Both the position numbers and the translations under genes were made by a program. Shown here piece by piece: positions 12,109 through 22,270 of a DNA stretch of 64,000 nt. The stretch's first letter is position 1, and every line of letters begins with the position of its first letter. The notes under the pieces were generated by a model that saw nothing but the letters and a program-made list of their open reading frames with translations, had not been told where the DNA came from and did no database searches. The stretch is from positions 130,910,200 through 130,974,199 of the forward strand of contig CM045770.1 of NCBI GenBank assembly GCA_025200525.1. The letters are read 5' to 3'. Origin of the DNA: Camellia lanceoleosa. Its lineage: Eukaryota; Streptophyta; Magnoliopsida; Ericales; Theaceae.

Positions 12109-12641
12109 CGCTCGAGCGGACTGTTTTCCGCTCGAGCGGACCTGTTTCAGCACAGATTCCAAAACTTTAAATAGGTGTAACTCTCCCATCCGGACTCCGT
12201 TTTAGGTCGTTCTTGTGTTCAAATTGAAGCCCCGGAACTAAGCTTTCCAATGGTCCTAACCTCACATCCATATTCGAAGTGTGGAAAAAGAAAAGGGCAA
12301 ATGAGTGACGGTTGGTCGTAAACGAATTATTCAAATTAAGGTTTTTAGTCCAATCTTACTTTACCATCATCTTATCATCTCAATCAATAACCCAAAATAC
12401 GGTAAGAACATTTCAAATACACTAAGAAGAACCTCAAAAATGAGTCCACATGCTTCAGAATTAAACTTAACCAGGAGACCCGCCGAAGCTCAACCTGTAG
12501 CCTTGCATCAACAAAGTCGTCCGCTCGAGCGTAAACTCCCCCGCTCGAGCGGAGAATCACAACTCCCAGAATCTCAGGCCGTCTGAAAAATTGCTGGAAA
12601 CCTCAAAAGTCCGCTCGAGCGGCCACTCCTCCGCTCGAGCG
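12109..12641. promoter_or_regulatory. three pairs of the palindrome CGCTCGAGCG, 20-bp spacing
   Basis: Copies start at 12109 and 12129, at 12522 and 12542, and at 12612 and 12632. Every pair is spaced exactly 20 bp start to start, leaving a 10-bp spacer of unrelated sequence. All six are perfect 10-bp palindromes. They lie in the presumed U3 (about 30 to 560 bp from the minus-strand 5' end). A regulatory role is inference. Confidence 0.6.
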
Positions 12642-13783
12642 TAGGAAAGAATTTCTGGGTCGTTACAAAAAGAGGGGGAAAATGGGGGGGAAATGAAATT
12701 CAAATTTCCTCCCAAAATGGCCATAAAGTGAGATATAAAGGCAAGTGGTAGCTTCTGGTTCCAAACGGCCGAGAGCCCTTCAACAAAGTTGAAGAGGGGC
12801 TCAAAACAAGACACTTTTTAGTTTACAACCAAGTCCAAAACAGCTCACAAGTAAGCCTAAAATACCGTGCAAAAATAGGCCTAAAAGAGGGTTTAAACAC
12901 AAAGTGTAAAAGGGGAGTTTCAAACAGAAAAAGGTCATTAATCAAACATGAAAAGGAGCTCAAAATATGACTATTTCTAGTTTGGGTCGGAGCCCAAAAA
13001 TGCTTGCAAGCAAGGCTCGGGGGCCAAAAATGATCAAGTTAGGCACCGGAAGTGGTGTTCGACCACGAAGTCGGTCTCTCGGACCACAGTGTCCCTCAAA
13101 AGGGAGGAAATAAGGTATGTACCAAAAACCAGAGCAAACGGAGGTGGTTAGGCGGTCCCGAACCGAGGCATTACCACCGACGGCCTTGAAAACCGAACCA
13201 AGACTTCGAAATGGAAAAAATGGCCTACGACCATGAAACGTAGCCTACGGCCACTGAGAGATGATCTACGAGACCTCTCCCTCCCTTCGGGAAGAGAAAA
13301 CAGAGAAAATATAGCCTGGTTCGCAAACCGAGGTAAAGTAAAAAAGAGTCCGAAAGTCCGGAGGCAAGGCTCGCAGCCGAGACTCTGAAACCTCTGAACG
13401 AGCACGATATGCAATATCACCAAGCACTCAATCGGTGACGTCTGAGTCTTAAGGTCGGTCAAAAATGGGGTATCTACACCACGCCTTGGGCGTATGCCTT
13501 ATCATCAGCCGCCTTGATCTCAGCATCCTTGGTGGCCAAAGCCTCCTGGAGTTCCTTCTCGCCAATGCTTTCTTTTGGGCTTGACCACCGTCTTTATAGC
13601 CTCGACCAAATTTTCTTGGCTAACTGTTGGGCTCGAGTAGGCCTCACCGTCCTCCAACGTCTTCATCTTTGCTTGAAGATTTCTGTTTATCTTTTGAAGG
13701 GAAGAAAACTCCCTCTTCATCTCGGCCAACTTTTCTCGATTTTCAAATGACTGCATTGAAAAGGAATGGGCGTACTGGATAGC

Positions 13784-13864
13784 CTGACAGAAAATAGAAG
13801 TGTTAGAAAAAAATGCTAAGTATGGAACAAGAAGAAAGGACAAGTACCAAACTGGAACACTTAC
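13784..13864 (-). other. intron in the antisense ORF (81 bp, phase 0)
   Basis: On the minus strand the donor is CAA/GTAAGT and the acceptor TTTTCTGTCAG/GCT. Without it, the protein joins LQHSVQ to AIQYAHS. The intron is a multiple of three and has no stop, so retention would only add a hydrophobic 27-residue insert. Confidence 0.7.
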
Positions 13865-14670
13865 TTGAACTGAGTGTTGGAGCATCAAAGCGTAGTTCTC
13901 ATATTCACTATTTCCAGCATTTCGCTCCAAATCACCAGGCAGAAGCAGTGCAGTACTGAGAGCCACACCGACGTTTATGTCGTCGGCACTCTTACTGGCC
14001 ATTATTGGCCTATCTTCCAAAGTAATTTGGGGGGCCCAAGGGACATTTGGTATCTTGGACTTTGAAGTTGTCGCAGAAGAAGACTTCGGCTTCTTTGATT
14101 TTTGGGATCCTGATGGTTAAGTTTCAGCAGACCTTTTGACCGAGGTAGAAGCGGCCTTCTTGCTCTTAACCAGTTGGGAGATAGGCAAGGCATCCTCAGC
14201 CTCAGCCTCAGTTGCTTTGGCCTTTGGCTGGGCTTTCTTAGTTCTTTTTGGTTTTGGCGGAAGCACTGTTGGAGCTGGTACAACGTCGGCATCGACTGGG
14301 AGGTCGGCCAGAAGATCTTGCACAACAGGCTTTGGGCGAACCATTTCGGCGGTTTTGACAAGTCTTCGCCGACGTTTTCTTTCTGGTATTGGGACTAAGT
14401 ATGGGGCTGAAGTGGATGGTTGATCAGCTGGATCAGAAGTTGATCCTTGGTTAGCCCGAGATGTTGATACGGTTTGTATAGTAGTAGCAGAAGGAGGCGA
14501 TAAGCTCTTTTTCTTTCTTTTTGGAACGTCGGGCAAGGTAGATTTGTAGGAGGGGATGAAGTTCAACACCAGTGGAGCCTTGCGCTTCTGGATCGAAAGG
14601 TCCAGGAGCTTCTTTAGGTCTTTTCCAAGGAAATAGGGCTGGCGAAAGTCCTTGGGTGGCTTACGAACGT

Positions 14671-14765
14671 CTGCAAAAAAAAGGAGCACAACATCAGCAA
14701 CAGATAAAATCTTTTAAAGACTTGGGAAAAAAACAACAGCTAAGTAATTGGCGTTGGGCTCTTAC
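14671..14765 (-). other. probable intron in the antisense ORF (95 bp)
   Basis: On the minus strand the donor is AGG/GTAAGA and the acceptor is a T-run followed by GCAG/AC. Flanking exons code on both sides, but joining them at these sites does not keep the frame. A nearby site or an indel must therefore be involved. Confidence 0.45.
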
Positions 14766-15299
14766 CCTTGCCCTCTTTGACTGTTCGGGGAAGAGAGTAG
14801 AGATGGACTTCTTCGTTTGGGCAAATTCCCAATTTCCAGAAGAAATAAGATAATCGTCTCCAGCCCCTTTGTTGAAGTCTGGGAGGTCGGCAACGGTTTT
14901 AAATTCGGTAGACCTCGGTTTGAGGTAATACACAAAACCCTTTTCTTTTAGGTTAAGGGCGCACATAGTATAACAGTATTGGATATCGGCGAGAGTGATC
15001 CTAACATTCTCCTGCCGAGCTAAGGCTATGATACCATTAAGTGTTCTATAGGAGTTGATGGTGAGTTGCATAGGGTTCAAGGTGTAGTAGTGAAGAACTT
15101 CACGAAAGAGGGGATTGAGTGGGAGCCGAAGTCCACATTCAACAAAAGCTACAACAGGGAAAGGCATTGTATTGTCTGTGGGCATGATGGAATCATCATC
15201 CCCAGCTAACCTAAGGTGGACGTCATCAGGAATAGAGAACTCTTGCCTAAAAAATTCAAGCTTGGTTGGGGTGTTTACCCTATGTCTCCACATGCCCAT

Positions 15300-16252
15300 T
15301 GCGTTAATCTAAGTATAAAGGGCTGGGTTTCAGAAGAGGGTTAATTCAGAAGGGTTGCAAGAACCTCGGCTAAACAAATCTGGGAAATTACCAGTAAAGC
15401 TTGTTTCAGTTTTTCCTAGGAATCGAAGGTTCTATAAACAAACCCCAAACCTAAAACTATGAAGACGAAGATCAAGGGCACAGATCTGGAAAAAATACAA
15501 AAGGCAGAAAACAAAGGCGAATTTCAGATTCAAGAACAAACAATGGGCTATTAGAAACACGAAGATTACAAAGGGTTGAGGGCCAAGAACAGTGGTGAAA
15601 CAGTGCAAAGTGTTCGTGTCATGTGCAAAATCATAAAATAAGATACATTCAGGTGAGTGATTCACAAATTGAATGCTTGAGCAGAATAGTACAAACAGGA
15701 AATTCCAGAAATAATCAAGAACTGGGAAAGAAGGGCCAGTTGCTTACCAGATAAAAGTGAAGCCGGAATGAAATTCGCCGAGGACAGACGACGGTTGAAA
15801 CAGTAGTGAGAGCTTCACAGGAATGAAAGAATGAAGACAGATGGCGGATTCAAAGGAACGAGTTCAAAGAGAGAGAAAGCAAGAGAAAATTGATGTGCAA
15901 AAGTGAGGGAAAAAAGGAAAGGCAAGAGTGTTTGTCAAAAAAGTGAAACGGCGGCAAACTAAGGCAATTATTGTGCCTAGGGCAACGCACGCGTCAGACG
16001 GCGCGGACAGATGAAAGACGGCTTACCAGCGCATCGCAGGCACGGACCAATGAAGATAAAACACGTAAGAGAAACGGTTGAGAAGTGATGCATGACAACT
16101 CATGCGCGTGAAGGAGTTCATTTGAATTCTTGTTCTTGAAAGAAGACATGTCGGCCTTAATAGAATGACCTCGGCAGAAGAATTCTGACGCTGACGTACT
16201 GGAAGGAATGAACAATATAGGTTCCATCACCTCAGAATGCCGAGATAATAGA
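15300..16252. other. 3' untranslated region of the Tat element upstream of the antisense ORF
   Basis: No coding sequence is recognised. By position it would hold the promoter and leader of the antisense ORF. The minus strand has tttatactta about 25 nt before the ATG at 15299, too weak to call a TATA box. Confidence 0.4.
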
Positions 16253-16266
16253 ACCTAGGGGGCAAT
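16253..16266 (+). promoter_or_regulatory. polypurine tract of the Tat element
   Basis: The purine-rich aacctagggggcaat lies immediately before the LTR start TGTGGGG at 16267. This is where second-strand synthesis would be primed. Confidence 0.7.
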
Positions 16267-16628
16267 TGTGGGGATATATTTCTGAAGTACCAAGACGTGG
16301 CAAGGTGACGCCGACGTGTCAGCCGAGGTGCTACGTGTCGTGGTAAGATATATCGAGGTAATCTCGGAGTTGCCGAGATTATCTCCGAAGATATCGGAAT
16401 CCGGGATAAGCGGATAAAGGACAGGAGTCCTAGATTAGGAGAAGATTTCAGTTTGGATAAAGGTAAAACTCTTGGAGAGTTTTGTCCTAAACCCAGTGGG
16501 AGTTCCAGATTAGCAATAATCCTGAGTCCATTGGAGTTAGGCTCCTATTGGGACTAGGACTGTATTGACTATAAAAGAGAGGCACCCCCATGGGTCAAAG
16601 GTATGTTTTTAAGACTCAAGCTTGTGAG
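16267..16628 (+). repeat. 3' LTR of the Tat element, left part
   Basis: It starts TGTGGGGATA directly after the polypurine tract. A TATA box, tataaaag, lies at 16570-16577. The LTR is cut at the gtgag duplication (16624-16628) by Ogre-like solo LTR B and continues at 20736. Confidence 0.75.
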
Positions 16629-19600
16629 TGTAGACGTCCCCGAACGCCCCGGGAGTGTTAAGTCCCGTTCCGTTCATATTGGGGTCACTACAGTTCGGAC
16701 TCGATTTGTGTCGGTTCTAAATCTGAACCAAAGAGTCCAAATCCGGCAAATCGTTTTGAGAAACTGATTTTTGAAAAGAAGTACCAAACATGGACTGCTT
16801 TGCCAGAGACAGAGTCGCCACCTAAATATTTTAAAATGGGAAATTTAGGAAACCCTGACTCGGTGCTGAAGGCCACGTGTCCGTCATCACCAAAGTTGTC
16901 TTGGCTCGGGAGCTTGGGTACGATCGGGGAAGGTCAGCTATGAGCACTTTCCCTTCGCCGTCCAAGACCGGCCTCTACTAACCATGATATCCGGTTTTGA
17001 AAACTTTATGCGTTCTTATTCCAGTTATTAGCCTAGAATTACTATGTTATGCGCACAGCAAACAAGTATAGACTAGATCGCCTAATTTGGAAACAAGCAT
17101 TGCATATCCGTTGGTTTTGAAAACGCTTTGGAATTTGCTACTCGCAAGTAGGCTAAAACACGGATTTCAACGAGTTTTTCCAACTCAAGTAATCCAACCT
17201 CCACCCACAGGCATTCAAGCAGTTATATCACATAAGCAGCTAGCCTCATGGTAATTATGCTATTATGACAACACTCACACGCATGCGATATGCTAAAGCA
17301 TAAAAGCTTACCTAGTACTCCAAGCCAAAATAGAAACCAGTTAGCAATCATATGCATGACCCTAGTTCATGTTAAGTGGCTAATGCAACACAAGCAATGG
17401 TGTAATCTAAACAGGCTCGGCTGTCCTAAGCATGGCATATGGAATGCTACAAGTAGCACGTATTCAATTTGGAATTGAAATACAATGCAGTTTGTATGAT
17501 GTACCGAGCCCGATGCATGTCAACAAATGCATGGATGCACGCATGTATTGCATAAGGTATGCTAATGTTAAATATGCCCTAATCTACCATCATAAGCAGG
17601 TAAATAAAAGGGAAGAAAGAAATGGGGGTTGGAAGACATACACACACTCACCCACACTTATTACAAATATGCCCTCACACAGAGGGACCAAAAGAATATA
17701 CAGTCCCAAATCATACAGTCCGAATACAGAATAAATTATTACAGAATTCTAATTATCAAATTAAATGCAAAAAGGAAAGGTGGCCACAGCCTCTGCCTCG
17801 GGATGCACGAATGATGCATGCTCGAATCCAACTCGCCCGGAAAACCCGCACCATGCCACTGCTGCCTCTGTTTACGCTGCCCTGCCTCTCCAAAGACTGC
17901 CAAAGTCCTGGGACACGTTCCTTGCACACTTTAGAACACCATTGGCTGAATAGAATATCCACCGGCCGTGTACAATATCCATCGGCTGGAGATAAGGCTA
18001 TCGGCACTAAATAAATGGCCGGTCGGCACTGAATGTTGCCGGTCGGCAGAAACTTCCTGCAGAAGATAGTTTTGTGACAAAGATAGATAGATGGTGCATG
18101 GCATGAAATTTCAAGCAAATGTGTGCATGGACACACTCCCTATCATGTGTTAGACTCAAGGGAGCATGGCCCTCGACCCCCGGGCCATCAATCACGCATT
18201 TCAATGCATGATGGTCCGAAAGCCAAGTTAGCAACTTTGATATCAAATGAAATGCAAGCACAAAACAAATCAAAGGGCCCCAACCCCTATCATGATTGGT
18301 CAAGAGGCGAGGGATGCATGCTCAATGGAATGCAACCTAGGCATGGCGGCTAAGTATGCAACATGAACATGCAAATGAGCAATGTATGCTAGGCGCGCAA
18401 CCTAAACATGTAAACAAACATGGCATGCAACAACATGCAACGATGGACTTAAACTAACATAGCTCGCAAGCATGCCAAAATCAGCGGCCATTAAATGAAA
18501 ATAAGACACTCGAAATGCATGCACGCGTGCACGCAAACCGAGGACCAAACCTAAGGCACGAATGCCACCCTAACAAGGCATGGCAAAGCATGGATCATGG
18601 TATGCAAACAATGCAAATTTCAGTAGCTAAAAGTGATGCAAAACAGCCCCGAAATACGCAAACATGACACCCGAAGCAAGGAAATGGTCCCGAAATGCGA
18701 TATTAAGCACATGAAATGACTTGTGGCTATATCAAACATGCATAATTTGAACATGAAGCATGAAGAAAGAAGCTAGGCAGCCCCAAAACAAGCATTTTTT
18801 CAGCACAAATCATGGCAAGACAGCAAGCACAAGCAGGGCTAAAATGGCATACAAAAATGGGGGCCAAGAGAGGTATATGTGACAACCCACAAATGCTGGC
18901 CCCAAACAGAGAAAGGGCCTTCTACAACATTGAAGATGAGCCAAAAATATGATGCTTTGAAGTAGATGACAAGCCCCAAATCAATATACAAACATGCTCA
19001 AAATGCAATGCAAGATTAAGGCCACAAGAGGGCTATAACATGAAGTGTACAAAACATGCATCAAACAGCCAAAGACCCTTCATGGGACATGGAAAGGGGG
19101 TCAAAATAAGACCCTTTTCAGTTCTGATCATGGCCGAAAAACAGAAGCAAAATAAGCTAAACAAACATGCAAAAATGGGGACCAAAGAGGGGTAATGAAG
19201 CAAGTCATACATGGAGGTCCCCAACAGTGTTGAGCCCTTCTTCAATGTTGAAGAAGGGCTCAAAATAAGCCTCTTTACAGTTTACATCGAAGCTCAAAAA
19301 TGCTTGTAAATAAGGCTAACCAATGAAGCTAAAAAATGCAAGTTTAAGGGAAATGGATGCTTACCCTTGAAGAACAGCAAACCAGCAGCTCTTGGTCTAA
19401 ATTTCTGAGTTCCTAACCTCTGCAAATGGCCTCCCAAATGCTGGAATGGAGGATGGAGGTGTTGTGCTATGGGTTGTAGGGCAAATGATGCAAGAACAAA
19501 GGTGTTTGGAGGCTTGGATAAGATAGATATAGAGGGTTGTAGATATATATGTTAGATATATATGTCTACTCTCTGGTTTTTTTGCTCAAAAACTCCAAAC

Positions 19601-20730
19601 CTTTACAATGGAGGAGGATGGCTCCTTTTATAGACCAATGGAAGGCTTAAGGCTTACAAGAGAAGCTAAAGCAAGGGTGCAAGGGGGGGCAAGGCTTATC
19701 AAAGAAGCCAAGACAGCTGGTAGGCTTCTTGAGGAAGCCAAGACAAGGGGTCAAGGCTTCCTCAAGAAGCCTTGAGCAAAGGGTGCACCAAAAGAGGGGT
19801 AAAGGTGGTGTAAAGGCTCAAAATAGGCACATATATGCACGTAGAGCTGGTTCTGTGCATCCCAGCTGGCACAGCTGGCATGCATCAGGCTTGGAGGGTG
19901 CAAAGGGTGCAAACTGGCCAGAAAATTTGGTCGTCGGCCAAAATAAAGTGCCGGTCGGCACAATAAATTGCCGTTCGGATAAATAGAGTGCCGATAGGTG
20001 ATTCCTAGGTCAAAAAATGGCCGGTGGATATGTAAATTGAAGCCCCGGAAGTTAGCTTTCCAATGGCGTAAACCTTGCATCAAAATTCCTCCTATGCAGA
20101 AAGTTATGCCCTTTTTGGTGAAGCCGCGCAGACTCGATCCAAACGGGATGATGCCCAACTTCAACCAATCATATCTCCTCCACCCGGACTTGGCTTTGGG
20201 AGATTCTTGAGTGCAAAATGAAGCCCCAGAAGTATTCTTTGCAATGGTTATGGCCTCATAGCTTAACTCCAAGTGTATAGATAGATGAGCTTGATTTAGC
20301 GAGGACTGCTCGACTCTCTTCTACCCGGATTCATGTCGAACCTTTCCTCCAACTTGTTTTCTCCCCTCTTCTCCTCTTCCCTTCAACTTCAAACCCCGAA
20401 GTAAGGTGTTTTGAAAGATTTTTCAAAGATTTCATCTCTCTTTCATTCATCTCCACTTTGTCCTTGCTCGGTTTACCGAAAAGCGCACCATTTACCGAAA
20501 TGCGAGCGTCGGAACATCGTGGGAATTTTACTTCAAAAATGTTTTGAAAGAGAGGGTTTTAAGGTCTCAAAACCATCCAAAATAATTTTGGTTCAAAATG
20601 GGGTGTGAAGTCGAGATTCGCCTCTCTCCTTGCCGAAGAAACTGAACCTGCGCCCTGCACACCTTCCAACATAGAGCAAACCGTTAGTTGCGCCCAAGTC
20701 TTAAGGGCAGTCAAAAATGGGGTGTCTACA
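16629..20730 (-). mobile_element. Ogre-like solo LTR (copy B)
   Basis: It is 4102 bp long, with ends tgtagacgtc and ggtgtctaca and exact TSDs gtgag at 16624-16628 and 20731-20735. Its sequence follows the same order as the LTRs of the full copy, and closest by eye is the LTR at 57189-61142 (both share the ctactcg..agtaggctaaaacacgg block). It has no internal region, so it is a solo LTR. It contains a short array of aagcttc..gaagc hairpins at about 19640-19780, a TATA box and donor-like site at 19369-19634, and two copies of the gaagcccc module (20034-20095 and 20160-20260). I see no coding sequence. Confidence 0.9.
19369..19634 (-). promoter_or_regulatory. LTR copy B promoter: TATA box and splice-donor-like site
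   Basis: On the minus strand, TCTATAAAAGG lies at about 19627-19634 and CTTCAAGG/GTAAGC has its first intron base at 19374. They are 253 bp apart. A GATA-type repeat replaces the CT tract here. Confidence 0.5.
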
Positions 20731-20735
20731 GTGAG

Positions 20736-20930
20736 TTGAATACTTGATTATCTTTGAAAGATATACTGACTTGATCGTCGGAGTACCCCCGGGTGGAAGA
20801 ACCATCGCCGGAGCATTTTCTTTCTGTGCAGGACAGCAAGGTGCCATCTATTCTGCTTGTGTTCTACAGCTGAATTACTAAGGAGAGCAGTGTGATCAGA
20901 AAATCACTCACACAGTTGGTACAATCATCA
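20736..20930 (+). repeat. 3' LTR of the Tat element, right part
   Basis: It resumes after the second gtgag. The end is uncertain: possible CA ends occur at about 20870 and 20929. The combined LTR would be roughly 500-560 bp. Confidence 0.55.
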
Positions 20931-21989
20931 ATCATGTGTTTGAGTCTTTTGTGTTGAAAACATGTGAGAGAGACAGGAATTCAATAAAAAGGAAAGCCCT
21001 CAAAAGTATATGTATTTAATACCAAACTTGATAAGCAAGTAAAGTTCTGAAAAGGTATACCTTCCCTAATTAAGCTTGTTAGTGGACAAAGTTGATTTAA
21101 ACAAATCCTCTGAGACAATGTATAAAAGTCCCATTTGACCAAGCTACACACACAATTACTTCAATCAGCACATTCTAATAGTTTGCGTGAACTACACCAA
21201 TTCATAAATATATATGAATTGTTAAGAGACTTAAATATATATATATATACATTATTTATTATACTCATTTTCGTACAAAATATACGATTTTATTAGCCTT
21301 AAAAAAAACTTGTTTAGTTTTGGAAAATGCCACGGTGATTAGCATTCCCATGTGGAAGATGGTCTTGCTACTCTAATTTCAGAAGACTAGATATGTTGCA
21401 TCTCAATTTACAAAAATAACAAAGTCACATTCTATATATATATATATATATTTTAATTAGCAAAAGTTAGTAGTTAGCTATTAGATTAGGCACTTAGAGG
21501 AATTAAACTCACACTTTCTCCTTGCAAGCACTTTAAACTTGCATCCCATTCAACTCGTAAAAGTGAAATCCAAGATCACCCCTTAGGAGAGACTTTATGG
21601 CCAAATGACTAATCATACGAAAAAAACTATTCATTGCCCTACCTTATCCACTAATCACAATATCTTAAAATATTACGTGACCATATTCCAGGAGCACTCA
21701 ATACAATCCCTTAGTTCAAAGTCACATTCTATATAATGAGGGTTTTACATAATTTCATATATTATAAGTTAACTAATATCATCAAATCAGTGCACAAACA
21801 AAAACAATTTGTTTTACATCTCTAACATAATACCACCACACTAGTAATTTTCTTACTCAATCTTATTGTACTCATAATATTCTCACCCAATCTAATATGG
21901 CAAACATGCATGGCCTATATATAATCTAATTGTACTCATAATATTCCCACCCAATCTAATATGGAAAACATGCATAGCCTATATATATA
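20931..21989. other. AT-rich spacer with a short duplication
   Basis: No gene is recognised. A TATA-like tataaaag lies at about 21121, and (AT)n tracts lie near 21235, 21433 and 21980. A 64-bp direct duplication starts at 21871 and 21935 (ctcataatattc through catgcatggcctatata). Confidence 0.5.
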
Positions 21990-21990
21990 T
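21871..21990. repeat. 64-bp tandem duplication
   Basis: Two copies start at 21871 and 21935 and share acccaatctaatatgg and catgca.ggcctatata with a few differences. Confidence 0.8.
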
Positions 21991-22270
21991 AGAGAGAACT
22001 ATTTTTTTTTTTTTTTTTGATCAGCAAAAAGAAGGAACCTTTATTGATGGAAAACCATACAAGATATGAGATTACGTCAAATAAAGGGAAGGAGTTTGGT
22101 GAGGAACCAAACCTGAAAGAAAAAAAAAAAGAACAGAATTAGCCTAAGCCAAAATTAGCAGAGTCAACCATAGCAGATACATGCACTGAATAGTGGAACT
22201 CTGGCAGCCCAGACTTGGCCCACAGCCCAACCCTTACTTTCACTATTTCACCAAGCTCATCCATATTAGG

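Larger units (their letters stand above)
9808..12667 (-). mobile_element. solo LTR of a second gypsy-type family, nested in copy A
   Basis: A 2860-bp insertion is bounded by tgtcacg and cgttaca and flanked by exact 5-bp duplications aaaag (9803-9807 and 12668-12672). On the minus strand it starts TGTAACGACCC and ends GGGGCGTGACA, a terminus style common in plant gypsy (Del/Tekay-like) LTRs. The family name is inferred. It has no gag, pol or internal duplication of its ends, so it is a solo LTR. Inside are two small tandem arrays (10310-10585 and 10601-10710) and three pairs of the palindrome CGCTCGAGCG near the minus-strand 5' end. A module at 12175-12265 resembles one in the Ogre-like LTRs. 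I see no coding sequence. Confidence 0.85.
6647..13478 (-). mobile_element. Ogre-like solo LTR (copy A) carrying a nested solo LTR
   Basis: The left end is tgtagac and the right end is atctaca, matching the ends of the full-length copy at 36173-54028. Without the nested insertion (9808-12667 plus one 5-bp TSD) its length is 3967 bp, one LTR's worth. The flanks are ccatg (6642-6646) and ccacg (13479-13483), a TSD with one C/T difference. No internal region or second LTR is present, so this is a solo LTR from unequal recombination. Minus-strand polarity is set by the full copy's PBS, PPT and gag. A minus-strand TATA box, CT tract and splice-donor-like site lie at 9526-9790. I see no coding sequence. 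Confidence 0.88.
13479..15299 (-). pseudogene. N-terminal half of the antisense extra ORF of the Tat element
   Basis: The ATG at 15299 begins MGMWRHRVNTPTKLEFF. Conserved-looking blocks follow: LRLPLNPLFREVLHYYTLNP, QLTINSYRTLNGIIAL and DDYLISSGNWEFAQ. This pattern matches plant transposon-associated proteins annotated as putative gypsy-type transposon (Transposase_28-like); the match is from memory of the family. A proline/lysine-rich linker follows (14117-14689), then a coiled-coil-like stretch (FENREKLAEMKREFSSLQKI). There is an in-frame TAA at 14117-14119. An 81-bp GT-AG intron is clear at 13864-13784, and a second is likely at 14765-14671. Near 13560 a frame change is needed to reach KDAEIKAADDKAYAQGV at the LTR junction. 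Molecular function is unknown. Confidence 0.75.
1..20930 (+). mobile_element. Tat-lineage Ty3/gypsy retrotransposon, 3' portion, with nested insertions
   Basis: The window opens inside gag, so the 5' LTR and 5' gag are missing. In plus-strand order I see gag, protease, RT, RNase H, a second RNase H, integrase, a tandem-repeat 3' region, an antisense ORF, a polypurine tract and a 3' LTR. The second (archaeal-type) RNase H and an antisense extra ORF are known marks of the Tat lineage. Every coding domain carries frameshifts or stops, so the copy is dead. Two minus-strand Ogre-like solo LTRs (6647-13478 and 16629-20730) are inserted in it, each with a 5-bp duplication. The right end near 20930 is approximate because no 5' LTR is available for comparison. 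Confidence 0.85.

Noticed and set aside
6647..13478. A complete LTR element with an internal region
   Set aside because: After removing the nested insertion with its own TSD, only one LTR's length remains.
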